Assembly: GCA_035236585.1 (NCBI GenBank)
Contig: CP141126.1
Coordinates: 69,479,414 to 69,543,413, forward strand
DNA: 64,000 bases
Direction of reading: 5' to 3'
Origin: Warburgia ugandensis
Taxonomy: Eukaryota > Streptophyta > Magnoliopsida > Canellales > Canellaceae
Shown here: positions 10,617 through 26,035 of the stretch, piece after piece
Position numbering within the stretch: position 1 is the stretch's first letter
How the letters are laid out: each line of letters starts with the position of its first letter
Made by a program: the position numbers and the translations under genes
The notes under the pieces: model-generated
Databases searched by the model: none
What the model saw: the letters and a program-made list of their open reading frames with translations, nothing else
What the model was told of the DNA's origin: nothing

Positions 10617-13111
10617 GTGTGTTGCTTAACTGTAAGTGCATAGGGCTATTGTGGTATATCATGTGCAAGTACAGGTTGATCCCACATGGACTCGCTTTAA
10701 GAAATTAGAGTTTTAATAAAATTTAATTATTTAAAAAATAGAATTTATTGACAGAAAATAACAAAAAGTGAAATCATATTTCAGATGTGTTTAATCAATG
10801 AAATTACAGAAGTCTAATCCAAAGAAAATAGAAATTTAACTAAAAAAAAAGAACATTTCACTTCCCTAGATTGCTTATCTTCAAAATCTTCAGATCTAGC
10901 CTCCTAAATAGCGATCAGCCTTCATCAACCTGTTTGTGATGCTTCTGATTAATGATCCATCGGATGGATGAGGCAGATTCCAAAAATTCTGAGAGATCTG
11001 AACTAGATATTTAACGGCTTAGATATGAGTTTAGGTTCTTAGATTGAATATTAGGAATGATAAAAATGCTTTAAATGTTCTAGAAACAATTTCTCAAAGT
11101 TGATTGAAAATCTGACGTGAAACAGATAAGAATTTAATGTTTCTCTGTTGGTTTAAGCTAAACTGTTAATTTGGTAATGTCTAAATCAACCAAGATCTGA
11201 TTTCTGGAATTATCTAAGAATGGGGTAAAATTGGATTAGCAAAACATGAATAGGGAAAAAAGACAAAACAGACTAAAAGACAAAGAAGGTTGTATGAGTA
11301 ATTTCAATTTTATGCTAAGGGCGTTTGTGGAATTTTTCTATCATTTTGGTTTTAAACGAAAAAAATTCGAAAGGGAGTCAGATCGAAGGAAGAAGACAGT
11401 GATGGAGGGGGCAAAGAGAGGGAGAAGAGAGGTGGAGAAAGAGGAAACCCACGTCGGGTTTCCTTCTCTGAGCTGTCTGGCACCTGAGAAGATGTCTGCT
11501 AGTGAACAGGTGGGGTAGATGACACTGGAGCGGTGGTGAAGCTGGGATGTGGAGAAGGTAATGGAAAGATCGGTGGAGGAGTTGGGGAGAGAGGAGAGAA
11601 CAAAGGGAAATGCCTTTTACCGACTGGGTGGATCGGTGATGAGTAGTTATAGCACTGTTAGATAGGTGCGGGCAGAGGAGGGAGAGAGAGTAGAGTAGAG
11701 GGACTCATGAGAAGTTTCGGAGGAGATGGTGAAACAGAGTGGGGCTGTCGCATCTGGACTGGTCGACCAGTGGGATGGAGCTATAGTGCTGGACTTGGAC
11801 TAGAGGGAAGAGCAATGAAGATGGCTAGGCGATGGTGCTAGAGATTTGGCAGTGATGGAGAGGATCTGCAAGAGGTGGAAGAGCCAATTGGTGCCAGGCT
11901 GGTGAAGATTGCATTGTGGAGCATGGTCAGTGGAGGGTTGGAAGCAAAGGACCTTGGCTAGTTCAAATGGGTAGGAGTGTAGATGGAGGGGAACCTGGTC
12001 ATCGACTTATTGAGGCGTAATGTATTGGATTGTGCATGCCTAGGTTGTGTGATGCTGGCTTGAGCTGATGGGTCCAATGCAGTGGAAACAAGCAATACCT
12101 AGTCAAGCTCGGGAATGTCGAGCGGAGTTGGCAGCCAACGAGGAGAAATCTGGGCTTGTGGAAACCACATTGTGGAGTGTGGTGTTCCTGATTGGGCAAG
12201 TGCGGTGGAAGCAGGGAAACCTGGGGCTGGAGAGAGAGGGCGCTGGATTCATTGTCTAGTCATGACAAACAAAGGTAGATGTGATGGGTGACTAGGGTGT
12301 TGAGAGGTGATCAGAGAAGGTGAGGGGAAGATCGGGTGGTGAACAGACAAAGGAATGATGAGTTGAAAACAAAGAACAACAAACTACGGTAAACTAAGGG
12401 AGGTAGTGGTGATCTACTAGTTACGTGATCAGCCGAGGAGGGGGGTATGAAGAGAGAGGGATGAGAACGTGAGAGAGAGAGTTGAGGGAAGAAGGGTGGT
12501 GCTTGAAAGGGGAACAAAAGAAGGAAAAGAGAAAGGGGCAAGCGGAAGGAATAGGAAAATGAGAAAAGAAAGAAAGAATGTAAGCAAGGGAAAGCAAAAC
12601 AAAATCCAACCCCCCGCCCCCCTTTACACTCACACGACTCCTCTTCTTATAGTTTCCCCCCTCTTTCCTTTAAGAGTTAGTTTCCTATTAGGAAACTTCC
12701 TCTTCTTCCAAAAAATTCCATCCATAGTCCTCTCCTTATTAGGACTCTTATTCTATTAGGAAACCCTCAACCCTTGCCTTATTGGTATTCAAGATGATTT
12801 GCATTGTTGAAATTCAATCTGATCCATCCATACCTCTTTTGATCGATCTACACCGTTGCATATCGATCTAAGCCATCCAACCCTCCTTTAGTTGGTCTGC
12901 AAGACCAAAGACTAGATTAGGGTCATCTAAGCCACACATTAAGCATTCGATTAGCTCAAATTTTCATCTGACCATTAATTTTGACATTTATGGTTAGATG
13001 GTCAATTTGAGGTAAATTTTAAATTTTATCCAAAAGTCGTCACATTGATGAGTTAGATGATCCAATTAAATGCTAAACTAGGGGTCTTTTGGCCAAAATT
13101 AAACTCTTAAC
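10617..13111 (-). mobile_element. Probable OTA-type solo LTR nested in the Tekay-like element
   Basis: Near its low-coordinate end it carries the block shared by the OTA LTRs of this window ('aagtgca...', then 'caggttgatcccacatggac', 10637-10690). It also has the same layout: AT-rich tail, a purine-rich middle (11.2-12.6 kb), and a pyrimidine-rich or TTAGGAAAC-rich part near 12.65-12.78 kb. No internal coding region accompanies it, so a solo LTR is likely. Ends are approximate: candidate ends are TGTGTTGC (10616-10618) and CTTAACA (13111). Open frames inside it (11246-11518, 12068-12759) are of simple composition and not credible genes. Confidence 0.5.
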
Positions 13112-13440
13112 ATGAAAAGTGAAAGATAATATTTGAATACATTGAAGATTGTAGCGTTAACAAATGTAAACGACAACAACAACAATAACAATAACAACAA
13201 CAATAATAATAGTAATCAAATGTCAAAGTTGAAAATTATCATTTCTTCAGGGAGATACTAATTAAAGAGTTACATAATTTGGAATAAAATGAAAGAACAA
13301 CTAAGATCTCTTAGGTGGAATGTTTGTTGTAAAATCATTTAATTGAAAAATTGAAAATTGAAATGGATGTTTAAGTAAGAAAGACATGCATAATTATTTC
13401 GCAAATGACATAGAAAGAATTATCGAGGACAAAGATTTCT
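13112..13440 (+). other. Last piece of the Tekay-like interior
   Basis: This stretch contains the (CAA)n-type repeat and, just before the PPT, a frame ending 'RIIEDKDFFKGEM'. It resembles the short tail after the chromodomain in Del/Tekay polyproteins. The chromodomain itself is not readable. Confidence 0.45.
13172..13216 (+). repeat. (CAA)n/(AAT)n microsatellite
   Basis: A run of acaacaacaataacaat grading into aataataat. It is simple sequence. Confidence 0.9.
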
Positions 13441-13455
13441 TTAAGGGGGAAATGA
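13441..13455 (+). promoter_or_regulatory. Polypurine tract of the Tekay-like element
   Basis: 'ttaagggggaaatga' directly precedes TGTAATAACC, the start of the 3' LTR. In the family this tract primes plus-strand DNA synthesis. Confidence 0.75.
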
Positions 13456-16630
<3,175 letters not shown>

Positions 16631-17030
16631 TATGATATATAGAGGATGCTAAAGCAAAGCACTGGAGAGGCTTGGAGTTAAAGAGCACCAACTTTTTCCA
16701 TGAAGGAACCACCTATAGATGATCCACCAAGTTCATCTAATTTATTTGGCTTTGGATATACATTAATTTAGAAATTGCACAGATTAGATGATTGTAACAT
16801 CTGAAGAGTTCTTTTCATGGATGGTTAGAAACTTTGCAAAAATGATCTATATTTACAAATGAGAAACACCTTCTTGTCGCATACCAATCTGCATGATTTT
16901 TGTGCTAGGAGACATGTAAATGCAAAGCAATTAGATGAACTTAGTAGATCATCTACAAGTGAATCCCATTTTGCAAAAAATTTGTGTTCTTTGCTCCAAT
17001 TGCTTATTAGCATTTTGATATAGCATTCCT

Positions 17031-17033
<3 letters not shown>
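16631..17033. other. Unrecognised flank of the Tekay-like element
   Basis: No motif is recognised. The element's left end is lost, so no target-site duplication can be checked here. Confidence 0.4.

Positions 17034-17066
<33 letters not shown>
17034..17066. repeat. (TA)n microsatellite
   Basis: A perfect TA run of about 33 bp. Confidence 0.95.
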
Positions 17067-17071
<5 letters not shown>

Positions 17072-17216
17072 CTGATATTGGCATGAATAGTATTTCTATC
17101 AACAAGAGTGATATTGGCAATCAGGTGAAAGTTTTTCTCTATCCCATGTAGTCATCAATGAATATCTCCTTGATATAATACTAAAAGGCCAAGAAAGAAA
17201 TGTTAGATTTAATTGG

Positions 17217-17388
<172 letters not shown>

Positions 17389-18120
17389 TATCTCAATTAT
17401 GTGATGCCTCTGAGAGTAAACGAGAGTATATGTCAGATGTAGATCAAACTGTAAAAGTCAATCAAGCAGTGCATGTAGTTTGAATAAAATATTATTTTTC
17501 TTAGGAAGAACAATATAATAATAGCTGCATTTGGCACTCTCCAATTTCTTTTCTTTTATTTTATCTCATGCACATTCTTAGTTTCTAATAGCACCCTACC
17601 TTTGGGTTGCTAAGGGAAAACCTTCTTTCTCTTTTTCTTCTTCTTCTTTTGTAAGAGAAGACACAAAACCTTATTCAACATTGAGCTCCCAAATGAACAA
17701 AGAAATAACATTGGAGAAAGCTTTACTTCCATTGATCTCGCTAACTCGAACTAATCAAGCCTCTAATCAGCACCAATGATCTAGAATGCATAGTGAGAAG
17801 TTACTTTTATTTGTAGTCCACCCTTAAAAGCCAGTTAATAATCTAAATACTCAAGATGGGTGTACAATACCACTAGAACATGGTTGAAGAAAGGTGTCTT
17901 ATCTTAGGAGAGAGATGGCCTTCTTTTGGAGCAGCAAATGTATGATCCCATTGGGAAGGTGCACATGAATAAAATAAAAAATTGCAAAATGTTAGAAGTA
18001 GCTCTTACTATATTGCTTTTCTTGGAAAAGATTTATATTTAATTTGAAACGGTAGCAAGTTATATTGACTTTCTATGATTGGATCAATCTATGACATACG
18101 CTCTCATTTATTCTTGTGAG
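17389..18120. other. Unrecognised DNA, start of duplicated block A
   Basis: No coding or element motif is recognised. Its second copy is 53313-54006 or so. Confidence 0.4.
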
Positions 18121-18462
18121 AGCACTATGTAGCATAAAATGTCAACCATTGAGCCCACTTTTTATATTTTCTCGATCAGTAAAGCCATTCAATAGAGTCC
18201 TTAAAGATGGAAGGGTACAAATGATCTCATCCAATGGGCATCTTTAAGCTAGGCCCCTTCCAACTAAAATGTTGATGGTGATAAGAAAAACTACTCTCTA
18301 CCCTCCACATTTTAGTTGAAGGTGGCTCACTTACCAGGTTCTATTGGATGATATCTTTAGTACTCCTCCATCTTGAGGAAGGGAAAGTCTAATAATAGTT
18401 TGGATTTTTAAAGTAGTATAAAAAGTGGACCCAAGAAGGAAAATTTCATGCTACATGCAAGT
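18121..18462. mobile_element. Fold-back MITE-like element with arms of about 150 bp
   Basis: The left arm 18121-18271 and the right arm 18308-18462 are imperfect inverted repeats around a loop of about 36 bp. Matching blocks are 'tgtagcat(a/g)aaa', 'g(a/g)g(c/t)ccactttttata', 'aagatgga(a/g)g', 'tcatccaat' and 'cttc(c)aactaaaatg'. There is no coding sequence. The long arms and small loop fit a fold-back or Mutator-type MITE. Family and target-site duplication are uncertain. It has a second copy at about 54007-54365. Confidence 0.65.
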
Positions 18463-19526
<1,064 letters not shown>

Positions 19527-20330
19527 TGTAGCTTTAAAATTACTTGCAAGTGCACAAATTAATTGTAGTAGATGTACATGATTGAGGTCGATCCCACAAA
19601 GAGTCTCATGGATTTTCAATTAATTAGATCATAGTTAAATCACTTATATTTAGCCAAAGAGAGATGATTTTGATTAAACTAGGAAAACAAACAACATGAA
19701 ATGGAAAGATGCATGAAATTAGAAACATGGACTAAATTAAAACTTTCCAAAAGTAAAAATCTTCAATGGAAATAGAAAATTTTCTAACTAACATGCATTC
19801 AATAAATGAAACTAATTCAAAGCTAGGATGACCTAACCTAGGAAACTTATTCTAAGGAAACTTGTCAAAAACAACACCTTTTAAAAATAAAAATTTCCTA
19901 AACATAGACCATTCTAACAACTAAACAAAGAAACTTCCAAACCTAATCTGAAATGCAAATATCTAAACAAAGAATGCTAAACTATCATGAAACAAGGAAA
20001 CAACTAACCACTTAAAGACAAATCACCCAATCACCATGCACATGACTCATGGAATTGTGTGCATGGTTCATGGGGTTAGAATATGGTTAGAATGCATGAA
20101 CTAAAAGCTTGTACTTATGGGTCTAAATAGAGCATTGATTGAAAAAAAAAAAAAGAAAAAAAAACTACATGGGTTCTTAAGAAATCAAGCAAATAAGGTG
20201 CATGAACTACTAAAAATTGCGCATGAAATCAAAGTGCAAAAATAGAAAAACATGGTGCGGATGAAATCTAAATCAAGTAAGGCATGGAGAACCAAATAGT
20301 GCATTAATCATGAAGTATAAAAATCATATT
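19527..20330 (-). mobile_element. OTA LTR fragment, 3' end of the LTR ('LTR-a')
   Basis: It is homologous to 26036-26850, the 3' end (minus sense) of the complete LTR at 26036-28798. Both begin on the plus strand with 'tgtagctttaaa', then the shared 'gaggtcgatc(c/t)cac' block, then matching runs such as 'aacatgcattcaataaa' and 'gtgtgcatggttcatgg'. It abuts the RT start of the OTA element to its right, whose own 5' LTR (LTR-c) is of a different family. The two do not form a normal LTR pair. Confidence 0.7.
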
Positions 20331-22930
20331 AAAGAGAAATTGATCAACATGTATAGGGCTGATCCAAGCACTATCAGAAATTGGGTAGATGATGCCTACA
20401 TTTGACAACTTTAGTACCTCTATCCTAACTACCTCCTTCATGTGGAAGCTTAACTATAGTTGCATTCCCAAATGTCTTACAATTCTCTTCTAATGAATTT
20501 AGTGCATGAGATGGTGGGGTTAATACCTTTAATATTCGAGATGGACCACCCTATTACTATCTTATGTCTTCGGAGAACATTAAATAGCTTACCCTCCTAA
20601 TCTTGACTAAGATCAGCATAAATGATTGTAAGCAGTGTTTTAGAGGACCTAAAATTGCATATTTTAAGCTTTCTAGCAAGGGTTTTAGGTTTAAAGTGAG
20701 TGTTTCCTCTGGTGGGTTCTCTTGAGTTGAAGATGGTATCAAGGGCTCTAATTTTGGTCTCCATTTAGAAGTGTCCACTACCATTATAGCTTCCAGTAAT
20801 GGGTTTACTTCTTGCATGGGACTGACTTGATTTGACTTAGAGGATGAATGAAAAGTGCCATGAACTATACCTTCCATGATATTCATAGCAAAAGAATATC
20901 AAAAGTCCATTTATTGAGTTGCATTAAAATTTTTGAAAGAGTTTTGCAACACCATTTCGACAATTGATGATGGCATTAGAAGTGGCTAGGAATGGATGGC
21001 CCAAAATGATAGGGATTTTAGTATTTGTATTAGATACACGTTTTGTATCTTGGATTAAAAAGTTCACTGGAAGGAGAAATTGATCCACCTATATCAAGAT
21101 ATCTTCTACCACTCCCCAAAGAATTTTTATAGATCAGTTTTCCAATTATAGGGTGGTAGAGGTAATTTTAAGCTCGTCCAATCCTAATTGCTCAAAGAGT
21201 GAGTATAGCAACAGGTTATTGCAAGCCCCTAAATCTAGGAGTGCCTTATCAAATTTGTGTTTCCCACTAACACATGGCATTGTAGGGCATCTAGGATCTT
21301 TGTATTTGGGAGGAGTCTGGTGTTTCAATATGAAACTAACTTGACTAATGACAAAGGTTTTTTTATGAACATTATGTTGATGCTTTCATGTGCACAACTC
21401 CTTTAGAAATTTGACATAAGGAGGGAAATCTTTAATGGCACTGAGTAATGTAATGTTGATATTAACCTATTTAAATGCATCCATTATCTCCTTATAATTT
21501 TTTTCCTTCTTAACCATGTTTAGTCTTTGAGGGAAGGGAGCCTTTGGGACATGAGGTGTATTAGGAATGGGTTCAGACGAAAAGGATGCAGGCTATACTA
21601 TTTCTTTCCCATTCTAAAATTGGGTATATGTTTCTTTCTCCTCAGGTTGTGGGGTTTCCCTAGTTTGGTATGCTTGGTCATCTACTTGTCTTCCACTCCC
21701 AAGCATTTTAATGGATTTGGCTAGATCGGACAATGTGGAACTAATCTCATACTAACCCTTGGGATTTGGCACTGGCTAACTAGGAAACGTTCCTTTCTCC
21801 CTCTCTTGAAGAGTAGTAGATAGCTGGCCCATCTAATATTCAAACTTCATCATAGACTACAAATTGGCTTGTAAGATTTTCTTTGTATCATTTTGAAATT
21901 GCTTAGACCCTTGCATGAACATGTTCAAAGTTTCCTCCAAAGATGGTTTCCTTTATTAAGGCAAAAACTATGGAGACTGCTACTATTGTTGTTGAGGCAT
22001 GTTGTTCTTGGGAAAACGTTGATGAGGTGGGTTCTTGGATGAAACCCCCTTGATGATTAATCTTTGATAAGAAAATTTTGGATGCCTACCTACTTGGGTT
22101 GTAGGTCTCAAAATAAGGGCTCTTGTTGCTAAATTGGCTACATGCATTCATAGCATTTGCCTGCTTTGAAAAGAACTAGGGAAAATTAGAGCTTGATGGA
22201 CATGATGGTGCGGAGTGATTGAGAATGGAATAGATCAAGCACACCTCAAACTTAGGCTACATTGGAGATTTGTTCATCATCAAGTCATCTAATTGTTGGA
22301 ATAGATAATCTATCTTGTTTAACTTCTGGGTCAACATGTCAATTTTTTCATACAAATCTAGAGTGACCTCTATCTCATATATACCACCTTTCTTTTGTGG
22401 CTATGAATTTCTTTCCATTTGGGCAGAGTAATCCCATTGCTAGGAATTCTCAACAAGTGTTTTTAAGAAATTCCAAGCCTCCACATCAATTTAATTTACC
22501 AAAGCCCCTCCAATAGTGGCGTTTATCTTATGTCTATTCTGCATTGTCAGACCTTCATAAAAATACTATACCAACTACCACTTTTCAAATCTGTGTTGGG
22601 GAGATTTCAAAACCAAGTCCTTCAAATGTTCCTAGAATCCATAAAAATGTGCTCTCTCCTTTTGTTGGAAACTTATAATTTTATACTTGAGGGCATTGGT
22701 TTTATGGATAAAAAAAAACTTATTTAGGAATTTTCTTGATAGTTGATCCCGTGTCATGAGAACCTACTTTTAGAGAGTTGAGTCATGCCTTAGCTTTATC
22801 CTTTAGGGCATGGAAACAACAAAACAATTCGTTCTTGATAACAAAAGAAACTTTTTTCTCTATTTTAATTTATCTATAATTAAAAGCTTGAAAGCTAATA
22901 AAAAATCTCAATAAGGAACCGATGCCCTGC
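20331..22930 (-). pseudogene. OTA (Athila/Tat-like) gag, protease and RT start, broken fossil
   Basis: The minus strand, read from high to low coordinates, shows OTA polyprotein parts in order. Gag lies at about 22.85-21.95 kb (pieces such as 'SFQQKERAHFYGF', 'ATIGGALVN', 'KKGGIYEIEV'). The retroviral-type aspartic protease lies at about 21.33-21.15 kb ('CVSGKHKFDKALLDLGACN', with LLDLGA in place of the usual DTGA-like loop, typical of this group). The pre-RT stretch lies at about 20.9-20.6 kb ('WRPKLEPL', 'LKPLLESLKYAILG'), and the RT entry at about 20.58-20.34 kb ('HKIVIGWSISNIKGINP'). Most of RT, RNase H and integrase are absent here. The copy is heavily broken (well over ten breaks by eye) and old. 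Confidence 0.8.
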
Positions 22931-23644
22931 GTGACTCTACTTCTAAAAAATGGATATACCTTGCACGGTACATTAGGTGCTGTTCAATCTAGGTGCTCCA
23001 AGATGCAGTGACTAAGTCCACCCTTGATCTTATGGGGGTGAGTGCCCTTACTAACATTTTAAACAATCCTAGGAAATTTGAACATATAAGCACTTTAAAG
23101 CAATAAATGTATCCTATTATGAAAGGAAAGTTGTAAAACTAATGCAACTGTAGAATGTAACAAGGAAATGCTTTTGATATGCTCTACACTACCATCCGAA
23201 TGCAGTATTAAGTTAGTAATGCACCCTAATCTAGGAAAATAAAAGAAGAGAGGAATAGCTCATGATGGGGTCCAAGAATTGAATCTTCTTGTACAAGGGT
23301 GGGTCCATGTACAGGCCACCTCCTCTCCTAGGTTAGGATGGCCCACCCTTAACTTGTATTATTACAACCCTTTTAGATGAATTATGTGTATAAAAAAATA
23401 GCAATTTCAACATCACTACAATTCACTCAAAAATTAAAAGTGGAAATTATCCTAAGGTTTTCCACCAATTTGTTGATCTTGTCCAAATTTTGGCATAAAA
23501 GAAAAGGAAGGTATCAAATTCATAGGATCAAGGAAGGTATTCAAATTCAACTACATGCAACACTAGTCTACGACTAGTGGTAAAGAATTACAACCCAGAT
23601 CCTAATTAAACTCCCTTGCATGTCCTTGAAATGGCCCCAAAACT
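22931..23644 (-). other. 5' untranslated region and PBS of the OTA element
   Basis: The non-coding leader between LTR-c and gag. Next to LTR-c the minus strand reads TTTTGGGGCCATTTC followed by AAGGACATGCAAGGGAG. It resembles the Athila-type PBS and leader (TTTTGGCGCCGTTGCCGGGGA, then a GTTTAATTAG-like end). Confidence 0.55.
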
Positions 23645-25220
23645 TGACGTGTCTTAATAATTAACACAAGTGGAGAACTTTATTAGAGTATAGAAAAGTA
23701 AATATGGGTTGATCCCTTGATGGAATGCAAGATAAACTAAAGCAACTAATGATCTAATATGTTTGGAATTGAGTTATGCTAGCAACATGCAAAAGAAGTA
23801 AGATCTATGTGTATGAACTAAGTGTATGCAAGAATTTCTAAAAATAAATGAACAAGATTAAAATGCTTGGAAAGTAAGAACAACACAATAACTATCATGC
23901 GTGTAATCCTGTATATTGCGTGTAAGAGAATGGGTATGGAAAAGAAGTAAAGAAAACAAGTAAGAAAGAAAGGAAATGAAATTTAGGTTGAGTCCCTATC
24001 TTTATCTCTAAGGGATTGGACATTGAGGATTGAGAGAGCTTGGGTGAGGGTGATCTTCCTCCCTTTGTTTCTCTTAGCTTTGGCCATTGATCTCTAGGGA
24101 AAGTGAAAGATGAAAAACCCATTCATAACAACCCTATTTATAGAATTTTAAAGTGGGAGTCAAGAGGCATGAATGGTTGAGATCAGGCCACACTTAATTA
24201 GAATTGAATGGATGGCTAGATTGGGGGTTGGGGGGCATGGGGTGAGGTGGCATGGTTACCATATCCGAGTGTGTGAGAAGAAAATAGAAAATAGTTGGAG
24301 AGAATAAAAATAATGGAAAGGGAAATAGATAAGGGTGGAAAGGGAATAAGTGGGTCGAGGGAATTTAGGGTGAATTAAAAATTAGAAAGTCTAGTGGGAA
24401 GGGGGTGATTCTCCATGTGTGTGTGAAAACCTGAGAACCATGTGGACCATTGGCTGCGGATGGATTATTGAGACCTTTCTTTCCTTAAAATTTTGGGTTG
24501 ACTTCTCGACATGGGAAAAGGTGGCTAGGGTTTGTAACTTTTTGTTACTTCATTTTTGGCCCTTAGATCATGCTTACCCTATCTTGAATGGATGGGATCA
24601 ATTTAGGACATGCAGATGTTCCTTAAGCATCATTTTCTCCCCACCATTATATTGCAGTACCTTAGAATTATTGGTCTTAATTCCTTAGAGATTTTCTTCA
24701 TGTGTTTCACGTGAGACTATGTACTTCACCACCTTTGCATGGATAAGACATCCAAATCATTGGGTGATTGTCTTCATTCAGTTGAGTAGGGGAGAGAAAG
24801 TAAGTAAATAATCTTCATGTGGGTCCCATTATTCTTTTATTTTTAAGAAGCTTTTGATGTATATGATCTTAGTGTATGTGAATTGGACTTCTCTCAAAAG
24901 CTTCTAGAGGTGGTGGAATGCATGGGGAGTTTGCCACCTTTTTACCCTCATTTGAATAGGAGTTGTTCATGGGGTTTCTAACTACTTTTCCTTTGATAGT
25001 GACACCGAATGATCATTCTGAACCTCCAAGACTTCATTTTTGGTAGGTGGGCCTAGCTTGGTTTCTAACTTTGCTCTTCCAAGGTCAAAAATAGCAAATT
25101 TGTTCATTTTTTCTCAAAACTTTGCTCTTCCTAGTTAATACTATTTTTAGAAAGTTTTTGACTAAAACCTACTAAATATAGAGAAATTTTAATATATATA
25201 TATATATATATATTGCACCA
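23645..25220 (-). mobile_element. 5' LTR of the OTA element ('LTR-c'), 1.58 kb
   Basis: Its inner end is set by the PBS: minus strand ...GACACGTCA, then TTTTGGGGCC. The outer end is placed at TGGTGCAATATATA (minus), giving a TG...CA pair, but it has no partner LTR to confirm it. It carries a version of the shared OTA block ('tgggttgatccc', about 23705-23716) near its 3' end and a TA microsatellite near its 5' end. Open frames such as 24419-24688 lie inside it and are not credible genes. Confidence 0.55.
25190..25213. repeat. (TA)n microsatellite
   Basis: A short TA run at the outer end of LTR-c. The second copy (61372-61389) is shorter. Confidence 0.9.
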
Positions 25221-26035
25221 AATTGAAGTTAGAGACCATTATATCGCTGATATATTATGATATTATCATCATTTAAAGAAATTAAGGGTCGATCACTATC
25301 TAGCAACATTTTACATAAACGAGATCTGGTTTTGGATGCTCACAATGACTCTAATTTGACTTTCATTGGTATTGTTCTGTAGATTGGGTGACAAGAATTT
25401 CATGGATGTAATTTTTTAAGTTTTACCATTGCCCAAAATCCTATTACTATCACCAGAGAAGAGAACCGGATTTTGATCACCACCGATGACAAGCAGTACG
25501 GTGCCAAACTGCAAAATTATTAAAAATTTTAAAGTAACTTAGGTAAAAAATAGATTAGGAATTTACCTTTGATCCTATTGAACTAGGAAGTGTCTCATCA
25601 TTATTTTAGCTACAAAAACTCCAAAAACAATGATGGTCATAAAAAAATGGCACAATCATTAGAAAAATGTGTTTTCCATTTGAATATCCTCCAACCCTTT
25701 TTGATCTTCACTTTTGGTGGTTGATCTGAGATGGGTTTTCTCTAATCTATCTCCTAGACAAGTTTTCTATGTATTTTTTGGTTGATTCATGGCCAATATA
25801 TTGTGTTTTCCTCTGTTAAGTTACTATACGTATGAAGAACATGGTCATTGATTGTGTTCAATCACCAATGTGGGGGAGAGGAGGGAGAGGTACACATGTG
25901 GATTTCTCCTTGTGAGTGCACCTATGCTAGTTCTATTCATATAGATGTTAGGTTGACTACCCATAGGTGGGAAGAAAGGAAGAAAATGAGAGAGATAAAG
26001 AGAGATTGTGATTTTTCTCCCTCTTTGGTTTCTAG
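25221..26035. other. Unrecognised DNA between two OTA LTRs
   Basis: No element or gene motif is seen. It flanks the integration site of the OTA element starting at 26036. The bases before that LTR are 'tctag'. Confidence 0.4.

Noticed and set aside
11246-12759. Possible short host genes (90-, 63- and 96-codon frames)
   Set aside because: They are of low complexity, lie inside a probable LTR, show no recognised domain and have competing frames on the other strand.
23895-24688. Possible small proteins in 23.9-24.7 kb and their second copies at 60.3-61.1 kb
   Set aside because: They lie in LTR-c. The second copy does not keep the frame, and no domain is recognised.
25840-25900. Short hairpin around 'cattgattg...caatcaccaatg'
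   Set aside because: The stem is short and imperfect and has no context suggesting an RNA gene or terminator.
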